From Mactra quadrangularis (lineage: Eukaryota > Mollusca > Bivalvia > Venerida > Mactridae): a stretch of 64,000 nt of DNA. The DNA is taken from NCBI GenBank assembly GCA_025267735.1, contig CM046299.1, positions 26,624,468-26,688,467 on the forward strand, written 5' to 3'. A program made the position numbers and the translations under genes. Shown here one piece after another: positions 50,601-59,894 of the stretch. Each line of letters begins with the position of its first letter. The stretch's first letter is position 1. Under the pieces are notes generated by a model. It was not told the DNA's origin. It searched no databases and worked only from the letters and a program-made list of their open reading frames with translations.

Positions 50601-53600
50601 GAGACTCATGTATACTCACATATATAAGATTATTTGTGCATGGAAGACAATTTGTATGTTTTATACAAACAAACAGATGTCATAGACGTATATAAGACAG
50701 AAATAATGAATGTTGAACTTTACACTCGACATACAAAAGTATATACGTAAAGTCCAAGGGCTTTTGTAACATATCGTACAATCGACCCTTACATCACTTA
50801 CACTTACATATGTATGAGAGTCTGGGTTCATTTTCCTCCTTTTGAATCTGTAGACACTATAAAATCGATGCATTGATCTAAAATTAACAGGAAAAATTAT
50901 GTTAAGAACTATAAACTCGACACACAAAGGTTTATTTGTAGAGTCTAAGGGCTTTTGTAACATGTCGTACTATCGACCCTGACTTCATGTATACTCACAT
51001 ATATAAGATTATTTGTGCATGGAAGACAATTTGTATGTTTTACACAAACAAACAGATGTCATGGACGTATATTAGACAGAAATAATGAATTTTGAACTGT
51101 ATACTCGACATACAAAAGTATATACGTAAAGTCCAAGGGATTTTGTAACATATCGTACAATCGACCCTTACATCACTTACACTTACATATGTATGAGAGG
51201 CTGGGTTCTCTTTTTTTTCTCACTTGTAATCTGTAGGCACTAGCAAATCGATGTAATGATATAAAATGACTAGGAAAAATGATATTAAGAAGTATCAACT
51301 TGACACAAAAGGGTATAATTGTAGAGTCTAAGGGCTTTTGTAACATGTCGCACTATATACTCTGCCCTCATGTATATACACATATATAAGATTATTTATG
51401 CTTGGAAGACAATATGTATGTTTTATACAAGCAAACAGATGTCATGAAAGTAAATTAGACAGAAATAATATATTTGGAACTCTGCAGTCGACATACAAAA
51501 GTGTATACCGAAAGTCCAAGGGCTTTTGTAACATATCGCACGATCGACCCTTACATCACGTACACTTTCATATGTGTAAGATTCTGGGTTCATTTTTCTC
51601 ACTTGTAATCTGTAGGCACTAGCAAATCGATGAAATGATATAAAATGACTAGGAAAAATGATATTAACAACTATCAACTTGACACAAAAGTGTATAGTTG
51701 TAGAGTTTAAGGGCTTTTGTAACATGTCGCACTATATACTCTGACCTCATGTATATACACATATATAAGATTATTTGTGCATGGAAGACATTTTTTATGT
51801 TTAATACAAGCAATCAAATGACATGGTCGTATATTAGACAGAAATAATATATTTGGAACTCTGCAGTTGACATAAAAAGTGTATACCTAAAGTCTAAGGG
51901 CTTTTGTAACATATCTCACAATCCGCACTTACATCACGTAGACTTACATATGTATAAGAGTCTGGGTTCATTTAACTTACTTTTAATATGTAGAGCATAG
52001 AAAATCGTTATATTGTTCTAAAATTACCGGGAAAATGATATTAACAACTATAACCTCGACACGCTAAGGCATATCATACTATCGACCCTTACATCACGTA
52101 GACTTACATATGTATAAGAGTCTGGGTTCATTTACCTCGCTTTTTATGTAGACACTAGCGTATTGATGTATTGATCAAAAGTTACCAGAAAATTATATTA
52201 AGAATTATAAACTCGACCTACAAAGGTATATTTGTAGAGTCTAAGGGCTTCTGTAACATGTCGTACTATCGACCCTTACATCAAGAATAATTACGTATAT
52301 ATAACATTCCGAGTATATTTACTAATGTTTTAATCTGAAATAATAGAAAAAAGAGGTACTAATATAATTAGTCAGGAATAATTATGTTAAAAACTAAAAA
52401 AATGACATATATAGGTGTATATGTAGAGCCCAAGGCCTTTTGTGACAATATAGGTAATATTGACCCTGACTTCATGTATACTCACATATATATGTATAAA
52501 GTTATGGAGATGAAATAAAGAGAATTCATATGTTTATTGCAAGTAAACAGATGCCATGTATGTAAAATAGAAATAATAAATTTTGGAACTTTAGAGTCGA
52601 CATACAAAAGTGTATACGTAGGGTCTAAGGGGTTTTGTGACAAAACGTACTATCGAATCTTACATCACTTATATTACCATATATATGACATTCTGGATAT
52701 ATTTACTACACATCATAGTTTACGTTTTGTCACAAAAGCGAGTTAAATAAACCCCGGCTCTTATACATATGTAAGTCTACGTGATGTAAGGGTCGATAGT
52801 ATGATATGTCACAAAAGCCCTTGGACTTAACGTACATATTTTGTATGTCGACTGTAAAGTTCCAAATTCATTATTTCTGTCTAATATACGTCCATGACAT
52901 CTGTTTGCTTGTTTAAAACATACAGATTGCCCTCCATGCACAAACGATTGTACATATGTGAGTATACATGAGGTCAAGGTTGATAGTACGACATGTTACA
53001 AAAGCCCTTAGACTCTAAAACTATACACTACTGTTTGTCGACTGTTAAGTTTTAATGCATTATTTCTGACTTATATACGTCCATAACATCTGTTTGCTTG
53101 TATAAAACATACAAATTGCCCTCCATGCACAAAAATTCTAAAATATGTGAGTATACATAAGGTCCGTATCGATAGTATGACATGTTACAAAAGCCCTTAG
53201 ACTCTACAACTATACCTTAGTGTGTCGAAGTTATAGTTGTTAATATCATTTTTCCCGGTAATTTTAGAACAATACAACGATTTCCTATACTCTTCATATT
53301 AAAAGTCAGTTAAATGAACCCAGACGCTTATACATATGTAAGTCTACGTGATGTAAGGGTCGATAGTATGATATGTCACAAAAGCCCTTGGACTTTACGT
53401 ACATACTTTTGTATGTCGACTGAAAGTTCCAAATTCATTATTTCTGTCTAATATACGTCCATGACATCTGTTTGTTTGTATAAAACATACAGATTGCCTT
53501 CCATGCACAAACAATTGTACATATGTGAGTATACATGAGGTCAAGGTTGATAGTACGACATGTTACAAAAGCCCTTAGACTCTACAACTATACACTGTTG

Positions 53601-56600
53601 TTTGTCGACTGTTAAGTTCCAAATGCATAATGTCTGACTTATATACGTCCATGACATCTGTTTGCTTGTATAAAACATACAAATTGCCCTCAATGAACAA
53701 ATAATCTAAAATATATGAGTATACATTAGGTCAGGGTCAACAGTACGACATGTTACAAAAGCCCTTAGACCCTACCCTTTTGTGTCGAGTTGATAGTTCT
53801 AAATATCATTTTTCCTAGTCATTTAATATCAAAACATCGATTTGCTAGTGTCAACAGATAAAAAGAGAGGTAAATGAACCCAGACTCTATACAGTTGTAA
53901 GTGTAAGTGATGTAAGGGTCGATTGAACGACAGGCGCAACATGTTACAAAAGCCCTTAGAATCTACAACTATACCCTGTGTGTCGAGTAAATTCTTCTAA
54001 ATTACATTTTTCCCATTCATTTTATATCAAAACATCGAATTACTAATGCCTACCGATTACAAGTGAGGTAAATAAACCAAGACTCTATATAGTTGTAAGT
54101 GTAAGTGATGTAAGTGCGGATTGTGCGTTATGTTACAAAAGCCCTTGGACTTTAGGTATACACTTTTGTATGTCAACTGCAGAGTTCCAAATATATCATT
54201 TCTGTCTAATATACGACCATGTCATCTGTTTGCTTGAATTAAACATAAAAAATGTCTTCCAAATAATCTTATATATGTGTATATAGATGAGGTCAGAGTA
54301 TATAGTGCGACATGTTACAAAAGCCCTTAGACACTTCAACTATACCCTTTTGTGTCAAGTTGATAGTTTTAATATCATTTTTCCTAGTCATTTTATATCA
54401 TTACATCGATTTGCTAGTGCCTACAGATTACAAGTGAGAAAAATGAACCCAGAATCTTACACATATGTAAGTGTACGTAATGTAAGGGTCGATCGTGCGA
54501 TATGTTACAAAAGCCCTTGGACTTTCGGTGTACGCTTTTGTAAGTCGACTGCAGAGTTCCAAATATATTATTTCTGTCTAATTTACTTTCATGTCATCTG
54601 TTTGCTTGTATAAAACATACAAATTGTCTTCCAAGCATAAATAATCTTATATATGTGTATATACATGAGGTCAGAGTATACACTGCGACATGTTACAAAA
54701 GCCCTTAGACTCTACAACTATACACTTTTGTGTCAAGTTGATAGTTGTTAATATCATTTTTCCTAGTCATTTTATATCATTACATCGATTTTCTAGTGCC
54801 TACAGATTACAAGTGAGAAAAATGAACCCAAAATCTTACACATATGTAAGTGTACGTGATGTAAGGGTCGATCGTGCGATATGTTACAAAAGCCCTTGGA
54901 CTTTCGGTATACGCTATTGTATGTCGACTGCAGAGTTCAAAATATATTATTTCTGTCTAATTTACTTTCATATCATCTGTTTGCTTGTATAAAACATACA
55001 AATTGTCTTCCAAGCATAAATAATCTTATAAATATGTATATACATGATGTCAGAGTATGTAGTGCGACATGTTACAAAAGCTCTTAGACTCTACAACTAT
55101 ACACTTTTTTGTCAAGTTGATAGTTCTTAATATCATTTTTCCTAGTCATTTTATATCATAACATCGATTTGCTAGTGTCTACAGATTACAAGTGAGATAA
55201 ATGAACCCAGAATCTTACACATATATAAGTGTACGTGATGTAAGGGTCGATCGTGCGATATGTAACAAAAGCCCTTGGACTTTCGGTATACGCTTTTGTA
55301 TGTCGACAGCAAGGTTCCAAATATTTAATTTCTTTCTAATATACGACCATGTCATCAGTTTTCTTGTATTAAACATAAAAAAATGTTTTCCATGCACAAA
55401 TAATCTTATATATGTTTATATACATGAGGTCAGAGTATATAGTGCGACATGTTACAAAAGCCCTTAGACTCTACAACTATACCCTTTTGTGTCAAGTTGA
55501 TAGTTGTTAATATCATTTTTCCTAGTCATTTTGTATCATTACATCGATTTGCTAGTGCCTACAGATTACAAGTGAGATAAATAAACCCAGAATCTTACTC
55601 ATATGTAAGTGTACGTGATGTAAGGATCGATCGTGCGATATGTTACAGAAGCCCTTGCACTTTCGGTATACGCTTTTGTAAGTCGACTGCAGAGTTCCAA
55701 ATATATTATTTCTGTCTAATTTACTTTCATATCATCTGTTTGCTTGTATAAAACATACAAATTGTCTTCCAAGCATAAATAATCTTATAAATATGTATAT
55801 ACATGAGGTCAGAGTATATAGTGCGACATGTTACAAAAGCCCTTAGACTCTACAACTATACACTTTTGTGTCAAGTTGATAGTTGTTAATATCATTTTTC
55901 CTAGTCATTTTATATCATTACATGGATTTGCTAGTGCCTACAGATAAAATGTGAGGTAAATGATCCATGACAGACTCTGTACATTTGTAAGTGTATGTGA
56001 TGTAAAGGTCGATCATGCGATATGTTACAAAAGCCCTTGGACTTCAGGTACACACTTTTGTATGTCCTCTGCAGAGTTTTAAATATATTATTTCTGTCTA
56101 ATATACGACCATGTCATTTGTTTGCTTGTATTAAACATAAAAAATGTCTTCCATGCACAAATAATCTTATATATGTGTATATACATAAGGTCAGAGTATA
56201 TAGTGTGACATGTTACAAAAGCCCTTAGACTCTACAACTATACCCTTTTGTGTCGAGTTGATAGTTCTAAATATCATTTTTCCTAGTCATTTTATATAAT
56301 TACATCGACTTGCTAGTGTCAACAGATAAATAGAGAGTTAAATGAACCCAGACTCTATACAGTTGTAAGTGTAAGTGATGTAAGGGTCGATTGTACGAAA
56401 TGTTACAAAAGCCCTTGTACAGTAAGTATGCACTTTTGTATGTCGACTGCAAAGTTCCAAATATAGCATTTATGTCTATTATACGTCCATGTCATCTGTT
56501 CGCTTGTATTAAACATACAAATTGTCTTCCAAGCACAACTAATCTTATATATGTGTATAAACATGAAGTCAAAGTATATAGTGCGACATGTTACAAAAGC

Positions 56601-58182
56601 CCTTAGACTCTACAACTATACCTTAGTGTGACGAGTTTATAGTTCTTAATACCATATTTCCGCAAAGTTTTATCAATCCATCCATTTGCTAGTGTCTACA
56701 GATTAAAAGTGAGGTTTATGATCCCAGAATCTTACACATATGTAAGTGTATGTGATGTTAGGGTCGATTGTACGATATATCACAAAAGCCCCTGGACTCT
56801 ATGTATTCACATTTTTATGTCTACAGTCTAGTTCAACATTCATTATTTCTGTCTAATTTACATCCATGACACCTATATTCTTTTATACAACACATACGAA
56901 TGTCTTTCATGCACAAATAATTATATATGTGAGTATATATATGAGGTCAGTGTCGATATTACGATTTGTCACAAAAGGCCTTAGACTCTACAAATATACT
57001 TTTGTATGTAGAGTTTACAGTCCTTGATATTTTTTTCCTGTCGATCAATACCTACCTCTATTGTCTAGTATCTAGAGATTAAAAGTGACATAAATGACCT
57101 CAGAATCTCTTATAAATGTAAGTATACCTGATGCAAGAGTGGATAGTACGATATGTGACAAACGCCCTTATACTCTTCACATTTTATACTCTACACATAC
57201 ACTTTTTTGGGTTTTTGTCGCCTCTTAAGTTTCAAAATTCACGATTTCTGTCAACTAAATTTACATCAATACGTCGGTTTGTTTGCAATAAATATTTAAA
57301 TTGTCTTATATGCATCCATAACATTACATATTAGAGTATACATGAAGTCAGTGTCGATATAATGATTTGTCACAATAGCCCGTTACAAAATTATTATTTC
57401 TGTCTACTTTACATTCATGACATCTGTTGACTTGCATTAAACATATGAATTGGCTTAAATGCATCCAGACTCTACATATTTTTTTTGTAGAATTTATAGT
57501 CCTGAACTACATGATTTTGGTCGAATTTTGTCGAACATGTCATTTTAATAATCATTTTGACATACATTCATAACTGTTTTTTGTTCATATCATTTGTTTT
57601 TCATGGAAAGACATTTAGAGTGATTTAAAAAAACTTGAGTTTGTAGGACAACCAAGAATATGTATGAGAGTTCATTGATTACTAAAATGTTGACGTCCGA
57701 AATACAATGTTATATACTTATGATTATTCTACAAAAGTACGCGGTTAGTCTGTATACGCGCCGCAGTCTAAACATCAGAAAAGGCGGGGCCTAGAAAAAA
57801 AATAGTACAGAAATTATGTCCGTTAGTTTCCTGTATGTAGAGCAAAATAAATAGCTTTCTGGTTTCGAAAATGTTAATTTACATACTTGATGTCAACTTA
57901 GCTTAAAGCTTTCACAGTAAATCATATTTCCGCACCTTAATAGAATAGTTGCATTTTCATGTATTACTACACTATACAAGTACTTGTCAATCAATGTTAC
58001 AAAATCTCATAGACTCTTAGCGTGTTACAAAAGGCCTTGGAAAAAATTGAAACCCCATGCATGCATGTCACCTTCAAAAAATGCATGTCTGCATTTATTT
58101 GATTATATTCAACAAGATCTTGAAAAATAAAAAGACATACTACCTCTTTCAAATAACTGTTTTGTTGACATGCCAACGCCAT
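32687..58182 (-). CDS. AARSD1: AARSD1-like alanyl-tRNA editing protein, complete, 11 exons
   Basis: Exons (minus): 58182-58144, 43745-43617, 42755-42738, 41677-41478, 40753-40477, 39238-39105, 38368-38302, 36879-36788, 35822-35768, 34552-34458, 32813-32687. All junctions have GT/AG and consistent phase, giving 410 aa (human 412). The protein is a free-standing AlaX-type editing domain that hydrolyses Ser mischarged on tRNA(Ala). It starts MALACQQNSYLKE, keeps ILFPEGGGQPDDRGT, the zinc motif HSGQH (His108, His112) and CCGTH (Cys209, His213), then a C-terminal region ending in GRFQGK. All metal ligands are intact. The start ATG has a good context (ACAATGG) and no upstream in-frame ATG was seen. 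Oddities: an 18-nt microexon (PDDRGT) and a 14.4-kb intron 1 filled by a satellite array. Confidence 0.95.
33002..34193. mobile_element. hAT-type element, 1.19 kb, non-autonomous (copy C)
   Basis: TIRs TAGGGGTGACTATTG and CTATTGTTACACCCCTA are flanked by 8-bp duplications GATATATT and GATATAGT (one mismatch). Both subterminal regions are dense in CTATCGCGATA / CTATTGCAATAG palindromic motifs. It shares TIRs with copies A and B but not the interior. A separate inverted-repeat element lies inside at 33466-33859. Confidence 0.85.
33466..33859. mobile_element. Inner inverted-repeat element inside the hAT copy
   Basis: CAAGGGTGGCGAA at the left and TTCGCCACCCCTG at the right match at 12 of 13 positions, a hAT-like terminus. 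I could not find an 8-bp duplication. It encloses a 64-codon minus-strand frame (33622-33816, true ATG, start MDKLFLWTSKKFNFN) of unknown identity. Confidence 0.6.
34696..34769. repeat. Short foldback hairpin, type H1 (copy 5)
   Basis: Inside AARSD1 intron 9. TTGCGGGTTAAGCACAAAAC pairs with a decayed right arm (CCCTTTTGTGGTAAACTGCA), so the stem is weaker than in copies 2-4. Confidence 0.7.
35482..35749 (+). mobile_element. Helentron-associated short element (copy 2), intact
   Basis: 268 bp, AACAAGTAAATGTGTGAGC to GCGGGGGTATAA, in AARSD1 intron 9 only 19 bp from the acceptor-distal side of exon 9 (donor at 35767). It carries a GGACGGACGGACGCACG repeat run. The minus-strand frame 35510-35695 is repeat sequence that recurs in 37489-37824. 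Confidence 0.8.
36292..36690. repeat. ~390-bp interspersed repeat, copy 2
   Basis: Second copy of the element at 1798-2190, inside AARSD1 intron 8 next to exon 8. GGTCACGTTCATGTGACC forms a local palindrome near the left side. Confidence 0.75.
36940..37095. repeat. SINE-like fragment, partner of 17767-18010
   Basis: CTAGGTCATCAAGTTTCTAA, ACCACCCTAGTAGGTACCC and GGGTGAAGTGAAGCAACCAC resemble the intron repeat in UBE2Z. Only the tail half is well kept. Confidence 0.45.
37328..38076. mobile_element. pogo-like MITE interrupted by a Helentron-associated element
   Basis: CAGTATAACCTCTGTTAACG at the left and, read inwards from the right, CAGTGTTACCTCTGCAGAGC are bounded by TA on both sides. Internal CTCTGCAGAGC-type boxes are repeated near the right end. 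The Helentron-associated copy 3 occupies 37461-37752 inside it, so this element was there first. Confidence 0.72.
37461..37752 (+). mobile_element. Helentron-associated short element (copy 3), nested in a pogo-like MITE
   Basis: AACAAGTAAATCTGTGAGC to GCGGGGGTATAA, as in copies 1 and 2. The AACGAACGAACGCACGCAC run is longer than in the other copies, so the tandem segment varies in length. Confidence 0.8.
38446..38745 (-). repeat. tRNA-derived SINE, family 1, near full length
   Basis: On the plus strand it runs from a tail block (TTGGTTGAGCCCAGGAGC) through CAGTGACTTACAACTGCCC to the complement of the head (ATACCAACTGAGCTAGCC). It lies in AARSD1 intron 6, in the same orientation as the gene. 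Confidence 0.8.
40140..40384. repeat. TAATAMTAA-type simple repeat in an AARSD1 intron
   Basis: About 245 bp of imperfect trinucleotide repeat (TAA, TAC and TAT units) ends some 90 bp short of the exon 5 donor. The plus-strand frame at 40205-40441 is just this repeat translated. Confidence 0.85.
41705..42002 (-). repeat. tRNA-derived SINE, family 1
   Basis: The tail block GGGTTAAATGCCGTAGC at the left and the head complement (CTCAATCAGTAGACTTGTG, CTGAGCTAGCC) at the right match 38446-38745. It lies close to the acceptor of AARSD1 exon 4. Confidence 0.78.
42073..42374. mobile_element. GGCGGATCC-type MITE, short form with G and C homopolymers (copy 4)
   Basis: TIRs CATGGGCGGATCCAG and CTGGATCCGTCCATG are flanked by an exact 5-bp repeat AACTG (42068-42072, 42375-42379). 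Near the right end a run of 19 G (42307-42325) is followed by a run of 15 C (42344-42358), which can pair as a hairpin or form a G-quadruplex. Confidence 0.85.
44788..44872. repeat. Short foldback hairpin, type H2 (copy 3)
   Basis: Best-preserved H2 copy: TATATCGAGGGTTGCCCGCA pairs with TGCAGGCAACCCTCGATATA. The loop contains CTCTTTAATGTAAAGCACTT. Inside AARSD1 intron 1. Confidence 0.88.
44956..45426. mobile_element. GGCGGATCC-type MITE, long form (copy 5)
   Basis: CATAGGCAGATCCAAGG and CCTGGATCTGCCTATG are flanked by an exact 5-bp repeat ATTGT (44951-44955, 45427-45431). The interior matches 7009-7463 (GACCCGGCGTACG, AAATTGCCCAAGCAAAGG, CTTAGAAAT). Confidence 0.85.
46140..52740 (+). repeat. 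Satellite array, left arm (plus orientation), ~34 monomers of ~190 bp
   Basis: The anchor ATCGACCCT recurs with a spacing close to 189-190 bp from about 46184 to 52655. Two monomer types alternate. A has GACCTCATGTATACTCAC and TAAGATTATTTGTGCATGG; B has CTTACATCACTTACACTTAC and GAATCTGTAGACACTAT. The AB dimer is 379 bp, and ABB trimers of about 570 bp occur near 47749, 48318 and 50025. The core (about 47340-51200) is nearly homogeneous while both edges are diverged. Frames of 71, 80 and 100 codons repeat with the array and are not genes. The array lies in AARSD1 intron 1. Confidence 0.95.
52741..57450 (-). repeat. Satellite array, right arm (inverted orientation), ~25 monomers
   Basis: The same family reads in reverse: the anchor becomes AGGGTCGAT, spaced ~185-190 bp from about 52790 to 57130. 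A-type (ATGAGGTCAGAGTATATAG) and B-type (GTGATGTAAGGGTCGAT) alternate. Overall more diverged than the left-arm core, with its own better-kept block at 54290-56230. It fades out between 57150 and 57450. Confidence 0.93.
57451..58143. other. Left part of the AARSD1 exon 1 flank, no gene seen
   Basis: Proximal end of AARSD1 intron 1 after the satellite. It contains GCGCCGCAG and GGCGGGGCC blocks near 57758-57790. No exon recognised. Confidence 0.4.
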
Positions 58183-58600
58183 TGTCACTGTTATAACAAT
58201 ATGACGTGCTCGTGTACTCGTGCTACTCAAACCGAAAGTATGTATTAAAATCTAGGTCAATTTAATATTGCATTGTGGTTAATCCGCCTCGACGCATTTA
58301 CGGGGTGAGTTAATATCCCGGAACCGTTTAATATATATCCGGGAAAATTATTTGCTCACTGTTAGTATTGACGAAAGTATATCTTTTCGTGATATGGTGA
58401 TTTTAATAGACAAAATACATGAAAAGTTTAAAAAGAGATAACAATTTTGCTTTACCATTAGTAAATTAGAGCAGTTGCACCAGGCAAGATTGTGTCCGTA
58501 TATTCAATATGGGTCCCGGATTTAGTCTGTCCATTAGCCACTTCCTGTTTTCTAAATAGTTCGTGGAAAACACGCAACTTGTTGTTTATGACATATTTTA
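58183..58600. promoter_or_regulatory. Probable bidirectional promoter of AARSD1 and the MBD5/6-like gene
   Basis: AARSD1 starts leftwards at 58182 and the MBD5/6-like transcript is likely to start rightwards before the donor at 58682. The interval is richer in CpG than its surroundings and includes TCCCGGAACC and TATCCGGGAAA (58313-58343), an inverted pair with ETS-type GGAA cores on both strands. The arrangement is seen; shared control is inferred. Confidence 0.5.
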
Positions 58601-58682
58601 CGATTATTTTGGGAGCAAAATGCACGGAATCGGTTTAAATATGTAGCCAATAGATTGTTGAATGAAATCGAGGCATCAAAAG
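58600..58682 (+). other. Candidate 5' UTR exon end of the MBD5/6-like gene
   Basis: A good donor (AAAAG|GTAATG) at 58682/58683 follows a CpG-bearing stretch just right of the shared promoter. It could splice to the acceptor TGTTTTCAG at 59746, which opens the exon with the start codon. The transcription start is not visible, so the left border is arbitrary. Confidence 0.35.
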
Positions 58683-59894
58683 GTAATGATACAGTCCCAA
58701 TATCACAAAAACCGCTTTGTTTACATTCCTGTCGCGTACCTGTTTTTATCTAGATTCGAAATTATGCAAACCTACGTAATATCAAAATTACACGACTTAT
58801 GATGATTTTCTCGGTTAATATTATGAACAGTCACTGACTTCATATGATAACAAAACGAAAAAGTTATAATATGTCGCATGTCATCCATTTTAAAGTGTCG
58901 TAGATACTAATTGATTAGGCTTAATTGAATTCGTTTCGTACCCTGTACCGTTCGTACCACATCAACTGTCACTTGTCATTTACTGTTGTTTTTTTTCAAA
59001 AAGTGTTTGTACAAGTGTACTTTTAATATATCATAACTATTCTACAAAATATAACATGTGGTGTGTATAGTTAAAAATTTAGCCAAGTTATAAAGCCTTG
59101 TTAGCTATTTAATTGGTATCTATTAGTAGTTGTTAAAACTGTGTTTTGATTATAGTTTTGCTGCATGCTACATACCATTTGCATTGGAAAGTCTTGCTAT
59201 AGTTTTGTCATGTACAGTTGACCTGTGGTCAATTGATATTTGTATAATTCAATCAGTAAATGCTCCCATTTGAGAAAAAAAAGTTTTTTGTTAAATTCAT
59301 TTAGTCTTTATCTGAGATTTAACCCCTAATCGGATAGTAATCCTATGTTTGATCATACCAGTATTTTATATTACAGGGATTTGTAATCTCATAGATTTCC
59401 ATAAAATTTCACTGTTATGGCTATTATTTCTGGTCATACGGATAACAAGTATTACAAGTTTAAATAAAGATATTCACATGAAATATTGTACCAGTACTAG
59501 GGTTTCAAAATCAAAAAAAAAATATATTAACAATCATCGAAAATAATCGAAAACCCTTTTCGATCAATCAGCGATTATATAAATTGAAACATATACTCGG
59601 GGGTTTTATTCAGGATTTCTTGAAATATATGACAAAATGTTGCAATGATTTAAGTGATTTTGTATAATTTTTTATTTGATGTTGCAAAACTGCTTGTAAA
59701 TGCATTAAAATGACAAATCTGAGTTTATTTCAATGTATGTTTTCAGATAATTTGAAGATTCTGCTGAACAAAAGATATGCCTCTATTCATCATTCTACTG
59801 GAATTATATCACTATCCCTTGCTCATAGATTTTGTGACACTTCATTTAGAAGTGACCGAAATGGGACATAAAATAGATAAACTTTGTGGTAGGG

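Noticed and set aside
47341..56606. Many 60-108-codon frames repeated along the satellite (families beginning MLQKPLD, MYDMLQ, MILRTINST)
   Set aside because: They recur with the 379/570-bp period and are bounded by the monomers. The period is not a multiple of three, and they exist on both arms only because the sequence is repeated. No signal of protein-level selection is visible.
46140..57450. CRISPR-like or retrozyme (hammerhead) interpretation of the array
   Set aside because: There is no alternation of short identical repeats with unique spacers, and I found no CUGAUGA...GAAA hammerhead core in either monomer type. A SINE segment with GATGAGTCGGTTGATTGACC (about 1316-1340) only partly resembles one and lacks the GAAA core.
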